Part shown: positions 6,840 through 11,005 of the stretch, piece by piece
Position numbering within the stretch: position 1 is the first letter of the stretch
How the letters are laid out: each line of letters starts with the position of its first letter
NCBI GenBank assembly: GCA_021204565.1
Contig: JAJPZE010000083.1
Span: 1 to 11,005 of the forward strand
DNA: 11,005 nt
Reading direction: 5' to 3'
Source of the DNA: Prevotella sp.
GTDB taxonomy: Bacteria > Bacteroidota > Bacteroidia > Bacteroidales > Bacteroidaceae
Position numbers and translations under genes: made by a program
Notes under the pieces: model-generated
What the model saw: the letters and a program-made list of their open reading frames with translations, nothing else
Told to the model about the DNA's origin: nothing
The model's database searches: none

Positions 6840-8153
6840 ATGAAAGAGTATTTCCCCGAAATCGGAAAGATTGTATTTGAAGGCAAGGACAGCAAGAACC
6901 CCCTCGCGTTTCATTACTATGACCCGGAGAAGGTCGTTTTAGGCAAGAAGATGAAGGACTGGTTGCGGTTCGCGATGGCGTGGTGGCATACGTTATGCGC
7001 CGAGGGAGGCGACCAGTTCGGCGGCGGAACGAAACATTTTCCTTGGAACGAGGGCGCAACGCCGCTCGAGCGTGCCAAGCATAAGGCCGACGCGGGCTTC
7101 GAAATAATGACCAAGCTCGGGTTCCCGTATTTCTGTTTCCACGACGTCGACCTCATTGAGGAGGGCGCTTCCGTAGAGGAATACGAGGCGAACATGGCGG
7201 CGATAACCGACTACATAAAAGAGAAAATGGCTGCGACTGGCATTAAGCTCCTCTGGTCGACGGCGAATGTATTCGGGCACGCGCGTTATATGAACGGCGC
7301 GGCAACGAACCCGGACTTTGACGTAGTGGCTCGTGCAATTGTGCAGATAAAGAATGCAATCGATGCCGGGATTAAGCTCGGAGCGGAAAATTACGTATTC
7401 TGGGGCGGCAGGGAAGGTTATATGAGCTTGCTTAACACCGACCAGAAACGCGAGAAAGAGCACCTTGCGACGATGCTCGGTCTCGCCCGCGATTATGCTC
7501 GCGGCAAGGGATTTAAGGGGACGTTCCTTGTTGAACCCAAGCCGATGGAGCCTATGAAACACCAATACGATGCGGATACGGAGACCGTTATCGGCTTCTT
7601 ACGTACGCACGGGTTAGACAAGGACTTCAAAGTGAACATCGAAGTTAACCACGCGACGCTTGCCGGACATACGTTCGAGCACGAGCTGGCGTGCGCTGTT
7701 GACGCGGGTCTACTCGGCTCCATCGACGCCAATCGCGGGGATTATCAGAACGGCTGGGATACCGATCAGTTCCCTATTGACCAATACGAGCTCGTACAGG
7801 CGTGGCTGCAGATTATCCGCAACGGCGGCTTAGGCACGGGCGGAACGAACTTCGACGCGAAGACGCGCCGCAATTCAACCGACCTTGAAGACATCATCAT
7901 CGCGCATATATCCGGTATGGACGCTATGGCGCGGGCGCTTGAGAGCGCGGCGGAGTTGCTTTCCGACAGCCCGTACAAGGAGATGGTGAAGGCGCGTTAC
8001 GCCTCGTTCGACAGCGGTATAGGCAAGGAGTTTGAGGACGGGAAGCTGACTTTCGAGCAGGTATACGAGTACGGACGGAAAGTAGGAGAGCCGAAACAGA
8101 CCTCCGGCAAGCAGGAATTGTACGAAGCGATTGTAGCGATGTACTGCAAATAA
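6840..8153 (+). CDS. xylA: Xylose isomerase, group II
   Basis: Converts D-xylose to D-xylulose in the cytoplasm using two divalent metal ions; a TIM-barrel enzyme, active as a tetramer in this family. Length 437 residues, typical of group II (long) enzymes. Every catalytic and metal residue of the family is visible at its standard number: His101 and Asp104 in FHDVD, Glu232 and Lys234 in VEPKP, Glu268 and His271 in IEVNH, Asp296 in SIDANRGD, Asp307 and Asp309 in WDTDQ, and Asp339 in NFDAK. The N-terminal stretch with MKDWLRFAMAWWHTLCAEG and the C-terminal EPKQTSGKQELYEAIVAMY are very close to what I recall of Bacteroides and anaerobic fungal (Piromyces) XylA. Start at the first ATG after an A/T-rich leader. 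Middle gene of xylBAE, 18 bases before xylE. Certain call. Confidence 0.98.
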   Translation: MKEYFPEIGKIVFEGKDSKNPLAFHYYDPEKVVLGKKMKDWLRFAMAWWHTLCAEGGDQFGGGTKHFPWNEGATPLERAKHKADAGFEIMTKLGFPYFCFHDVDLIEEGASVEEYEANMAAITDYIKEKMAATGIKLLWSTANVFGHARYMNGAATNPDFDVVARAIVQIKNAIDAGIKLGAENYVFWGGREGYMSLLNTDQKREKEHLATMLGLARDYARGKGFKGTFLVEPKPMEPMKHQYDADTETVIGFLRTHGLDKDFKVNIEVNHATLAGHTFEHELACAVDAGLLGSIDANRGDYQNGWDTDQFPIDQYELVQAWLQIIRNGGLGTGGTNFDAKTRRNSTDLEDIIIAHISGMDAMARALESAAELLSDSPYKEMVKARYASFDSGIGKEFEDGKLTFEQVYEYGRKVGEPKQTSGKQELYEAIVAMYCK

Positions 8154-8171
8154 AGTTGTCTTAGTCGGGAG

Positions 8172-9635
8172 ATGAAACCGAACCGGTTATATCTTTACAC
8201 TATTGTCCTCGTTGCCGTGTTGGGCGGTTTGCTCTTCGGTTACGATACTGCTGTTATTTCGGGAGCGGAGAAAGGGTTGCAGGCGTTCTTTGTCGGCGCA
8301 AGTGATTTTGTATACTCCGATTTTCTGCACGGCATCACCTCGTCGAGCGCGTTGTTAGGTTGTATCATCGGTAGCGGTATCTCCGGCTTCCTCGCTTCCA
8401 ACTTCGGGCGCAAGCGTTCGTTATTTCTTGCGGGCGTGCTGTTCCTCTTGTCGGCGTTGGGAAGTTACTGCCCGGAGTTCTTGTTCTTTACTCACGGCGA
8501 GCCGGACTTCCCTTTGCTCGTTGTGTTTAATCTTTACCGGGTACTCGGGGGAATAGGTGTCGGCTTGGCTTCGGCGGTCTGCCCGATGTATATAGCGGAG
8601 GTTGCGCCGAGTCGGATACGGGGCAAGCTCGTCTCTTGCAACCAGTTTGCGATTATCTTCGGGCAGCTCGTGGTTTACTTCGTCAACCTTGTTATCCTCG
8701 GCGACCATATAACGCCCGTTGTCGAACAGATTGGCGAGAACGTGTATAAGGTAATGAATGGGGACGCGGCGCAGTGGTGCACGACGGTCGGCTGGAGGTA
8801 TATGTTCGTCAGCGAGGCGGTGCCCGCGGGGCTGTTCGCGTTGCTCGTGCTGTTCGTGCCGGAGACTCCGCGTTACCTCGCGCTTAGCGGACGGGACGCC
8901 AAAGCGTTGCATGTCTTGGAGCGTATCAACGGGACGGACGAGGCACAAGCCATACTCCGGGATATAAAGAACACGGCGACGGAGAAGACCGAACGCTTGC
9001 TCTCGTATGGTTGGATGGTGATTTTCGTGGGGATAATGCTCTCCGTCTTCCAGCAGATAGTGGGGATTAATGCGGTGCTTTATTTTGCTCCGCGTATCTT
9101 CGCTTCGTGCGGCTTAGACAAGCCGATGTTGTTTACGGTAGTGATGGGTGTTGTGAATATCCTCTTCACACTTGTCGCCATCTTCACCGTCGAGCGGCTC
9201 GGAAGGAAACCGCTACTTATTTGGGGCTCGATAGGGATGGCGGTCGGGGCGTTCGGCTTCGCTGTTGTCAACCTGCTTGACCTTAATCCGCTCATTGCCG
9301 CGTGCGCGATAATGATCTACAGCGCGTGCTTTATGTTTTCGTGGGGACCGATATGCTGGGTGCTCATTGCGGAGATTTTTCCGAACACGATACGCGGCGC
9401 GGCGGTGGCTGTTGCCGTTGCGTTCCAATGGATAGCCAACTACGCGGTGAGCTCAACCTTCGTTCCGATGTACAACATGCATATCTCCTCTTTCGACGGA
9501 TTCGGGCACATATTCGTTTACGCCTTATACGGCGTGTTCTGTCTGCTTGCCGCGCTGTTCGTTTGGCATCTTGTGCCGGAGACCAAGGGCAAGACTCTTG
9601 AGGATATGTCGCGCCTGTGGCGCAAGGCGAAATAA
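8172..9635 (+). CDS. xylE: D-xylose:H+ symporter, MFS sugar porter family
   Basis: Imports D-xylose across the inner membrane with a proton; 487 residues, 12 predicted membrane helices, no signal peptide. Helix 1 contains GGLLFGYDTAVISG with Phe22 and Asp25 (F24 and the proton-coupling D27 of E. coli XylE). The NFGRK, RLGRK and PETPRYL signatures of sugar porters are present, as is PETKGKTLE at the end. Xylose-contact residues of E. coli XylE are conserved: Gln165, Gln294/Gln295 and Asn300 in FQQIVGIN, Gly392 and Trp396 in WGPICW, Gln419 and Trp420 in FQWIANY. The external loop between helices 5 and 6 (about residues 174-203) is longer than in E. coli. Last gene of the operon, 18 bases after xylA; GGGAG sits directly against the ATG, too near for a standard ribosome site. 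The conserved contacts and the neighbours favour xylose over other pentoses or glucose. Confidence 0.94.
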   Translation: MKPNRLYLYTIVLVAVLGGLLFGYDTAVISGAEKGLQAFFVGASDFVYSDFLHGITSSSALLGCIIGSGISGFLASNFGRKRSLFLAGVLFLLSALGSYCPEFLFFTHGEPDFPLLVVFNLYRVLGGIGVGLASAVCPMYIAEVAPSRIRGKLVSCNQFAIIFGQLVVYFVNLVILGDHITPVVEQIGENVYKVMNGDAAQWCTTVGWRYMFVSEAVPAGLFALLVLFVPETPRYLALSGRDAKALHVLERINGTDEAQAILRDIKNTATEKTERLLSYGWMVIFVGIMLSVFQQIVGINAVLYFAPRIFASCGLDKPMLFTVVMGVVNILFTLVAIFTVERLGRKPLLIWGSIGMAVGAFGFAVVNLLDLNPLIAACAIMIYSACFMFSWGPICWVLIAEIFPNTIRGAAVAVAVAFQWIANYAVSSTFVPMYNMHISSFDGFGHIFVYALYGVFCLLAALFVWHLVPETKGKTLEDMSRLWRKAK

Positions 9636-9661
9636 TCTCTCCCGGCGGATAATAAACAACA

Positions 9662-9698
9662 TGCGGGTTGCGGCATTATTAATATGCCGCAACCCGTA
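9662..9698. terminator. Bidirectional terminator between xylE and lacZ
   Basis: CGGGTTGCGGCAT (9664-9676) pairs perfectly with ATGCCGCAACCCG (9684-9696) around a seven-base TATTAAT loop. One wobble and one A-T pair extend it to 15 bp. On the plus strand it is followed by TAGGGGTTTGTCTTTG, a broken T-run. On the minus strand it is followed by CATGTTGTTTATTATCC, a better T-rich tail. It sits 26 bases after xylE and 34 bases after the lacZ stop, so one hairpin can serve both convergent units. Confidence 0.8.
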
Positions 9699-9732
9699 GG
9701 GGTTTGTCTTTGCCTTGTAATGTCCCGGTTTC

Positions 9733-11005
9733 TTACATCGGAACGATATAAAACGTGAACTCCCGGTTGTCATATTCGACGCGATAAGGCGTGAGCGCTT
9801 CGGCGTCGCCATTCCAGGAGTTGATACCTCCGACCCCCGCCATCACTTTGTCGATGAACAGGTTGACGTATTTGCTTTGCTTTAGTTGTTCGGGATGACG
9901 GTTGGCCTTTGCAGTCCCTTCGTCTAATTCGTCAAGGTCGTAACGTATGGTTGAGGCGCAGAACTCGTTATCCGAAAAGACGGCGAAGCTGCGTTGCAAC
10001 CACCAGCGAACGCCCGTATGCGTGCCCGTCTCCTGCGGGCGGACGTAACGCCAGAACTGCTCGTCGGCGGAGAGAGAGTATATCCCGAGCAGTTGCGAGC
10101 CACATCTGTCGGGGTAATTCTCTACCGGACCGCGCCCGTAAAAGAGGCTCCGGTCGTTCGTTTCAGGTAGTTGCATAACCATTCCGAAACGTAACATGCG
10201 GGGTACATCCGCCGCGTTCGGGTCGGTCGTCATGCGCTCTTTAACCTCAATTATTCCGCTCTCCAACACGTTATACGTCAACGTCAGCTCCGCCTTAACC
10301 TCAGGCATTGCATACGTTGCAACGGTCCTCGAGCCGCTCTCTTTCACAAGCGAGACAAGCTCTATCGTCGGGTTGCGCCATACGGCGAGTTTGTTTTGCA
10401 AGCCCGCGCCCATATCATTATCCGTTACGGCACGCCAGAAGTCGGGCAACAACGAGCCGCCCTCGCCGAGGATGTTTGCCCCGTTAATGTTTATTTCAGA
10501 GAGGTATCCCGTCTGCTCGTTGAATACCAATTGCGTATCGCCGAGTTTGGACGTATCGGTTAAATCAATATCTCCAAAGTCGTAAGGAGCAAGCTCCAGT
10601 TGCTGATAAGCCAAGATATGACCGGCATCTAAAAGAGGTTCGGCATCTTTTAATTCGTAATAAACATTGAGAAGAAGCTCGCCGGCACTATTGGGAATCT
10701 TACACCCGAGCGAGTATTCCTTTGTCTGTTGCGGCGCAATATCGAGGCTCTTGATTGTCCCCTCTTTAATCTTCACGCCGTTCTCAAGTACCGTCCAACG
10801 GAGCCGCACATTACTTAAATCGCGGAAAAAATATTCGTTCCTTACACTGACCGACATATCTTCCTTATCGGTCAACTCCGTCCATATGTTCTGATATTGA
10901 TACCCGATTTCGTATGCCTCTGGCGTAAGTTTGCGGTCGGCGGAGATAAACCCGTTGCAGTTGAAATTATTATCGCTCGGGTCGTCGGAATTATAATCGC
11001 CGCCG
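9733..11005 (-). CDS. lacZ: GH2 beta-galactosidase, C-terminal part (window edge)
   Basis: Hydrolyses terminal beta-galactosides such as lactose or plant galactans. The frame is open at the right edge; the 423 visible residues match the last 430 or so of E. coli LacZ (1023). The fragment begins GGDYNSDDPSDNNFNCNGF, the end of the TIM barrel. Phe (10963-10965) and Asn (10954-10956) align with the sodium-site residues F601 and N604 of E. coli. Then come the domain 4 sandwich and the large C-terminal domain with LLPDFWRAVTDNDMGAG, LFYGRGPVENYPDRCGS, RPQETGTHTGVRWW and GVGGINSW (Trp at 9814-9816, like W999). Both catalytic glutamates and any signal peptide lie beyond the edge, so location and exact substrate cannot be judged. 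It has its own terminator and converges on xylE, so it is not part of the xylose operon. It could belong to a glycan-use locus to the right. Confidence 0.93.
   Translation of the reverse strand, partial: GGDYNSDDPSDNNFNCNGFISADRKLTPEAYEIGYQYQNIWTELTDKEDMSVSVRNEYFFRDLSNVRLRWTVLENGVKIKEGTIKSLDIAPQQTKEYSLGCKIPNSAGELLLNVYYELKDAEPLLDAGHILAYQQLELAPYDFGDIDLTDTSKLGDTQLVFNEQTGYLSEININGANILGEGGSLLPDFWRAVTDNDMGAGLQNKLAVWRNPTIELVSLVKESGSRTVATYAMPEVKAELTLTYNVLESGIIEVKERMTTDPNAADVPRMLRFGMVMQLPETNDRSLFYGRGPVENYPDRCGSQLLGIYSLSADEQFWRYVRPQETGTHTGVRWWLQRSFAVFSDNEFCASTIRYDLDELDEGTAKANRHPEQLKQSKYVNLFIDKVMAGVGGINSWNGDAEALTPYRVEYDNREFTFYIVPM

Noticed and set aside
10873..10875. TTG as the start of a short lacZ-like gene
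   Set aside because: The same frame stays open to the right edge and continues the GH2 homology (GGDYNSDDPSDNNF), so this is an internal leucine codon in a longer gene.
1..11005. A novel defence, mobile or biosynthetic system
   Set aside because: All coding space belongs to well-known housekeeping, iron-uptake and sugar-use families; no transposase, integrase, repeat array or unknown conserved gene was found.

Overview
The window is an ordinary chromosomal stretch that most likely comes from an uncultured or poorly known Bacteroidales (Bacteroidota) bacterium. Three things point there. FeoA and FeoB are fused in one protein. The two promoters I can see fit the Bacteroidota pattern (a TTG-type -33 element and TAnnTTTG at -7, 19-20 bp apart), with A/T-rich leaders and weak or absent Shine-Dalgarno sequences. 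The xylose isomerase is the Bacteroidales group II type. I found no mobile element, CRISPR array, tRNA, rRNA or obvious foreign segment.

Layout: (1) bases 1-2363 hold the 3' nine-tenths of alaS (alanyl-tRNA synthetase), ending in a strong intrinsic terminator. (2) About 200 bp of regulatory DNA follows, with a 20-bp imperfect palindrome and a good Bacteroidota promoter. It leads into a single-gene unit at 2636-5068 for a fused FeoAB ferrous iron transporter, closed by a 17-bp-stem terminator. (3) A second near-consensus promoter (5213-5243) opens a compact xylose operon, xylB-xylA-xylE (5289-9635). (4) A hairpin at 9662-9698 sits between convergent genes and can stop transcription from both sides. 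(5) On the minus strand, 9733 to the right edge, lies the C-terminal 423 residues of a GH2 beta-galactosidase of the large LacZ type. Its catalytic glutamates lie outside the window.

The three xyl products form a complete entry route for D-xylose. XylE imports xylose with a proton, XylA isomerises it to D-xylulose, and XylB phosphorylates that to D-xylulose 5-phosphate for the pentose phosphate pathway. The beta-galactosidase would fit the same plant or milk glycan-feeding lifestyle but is a separate transcription unit. FeoAB and AlaS are unrelated housekeeping functions.

I do not see an undescribed system here. The points most worth a second look are the palindrome in front of feoAB, inverted repeats in front of xylBAE with no adjacent regulator gene, and small motif variants in AlaS and FeoB.
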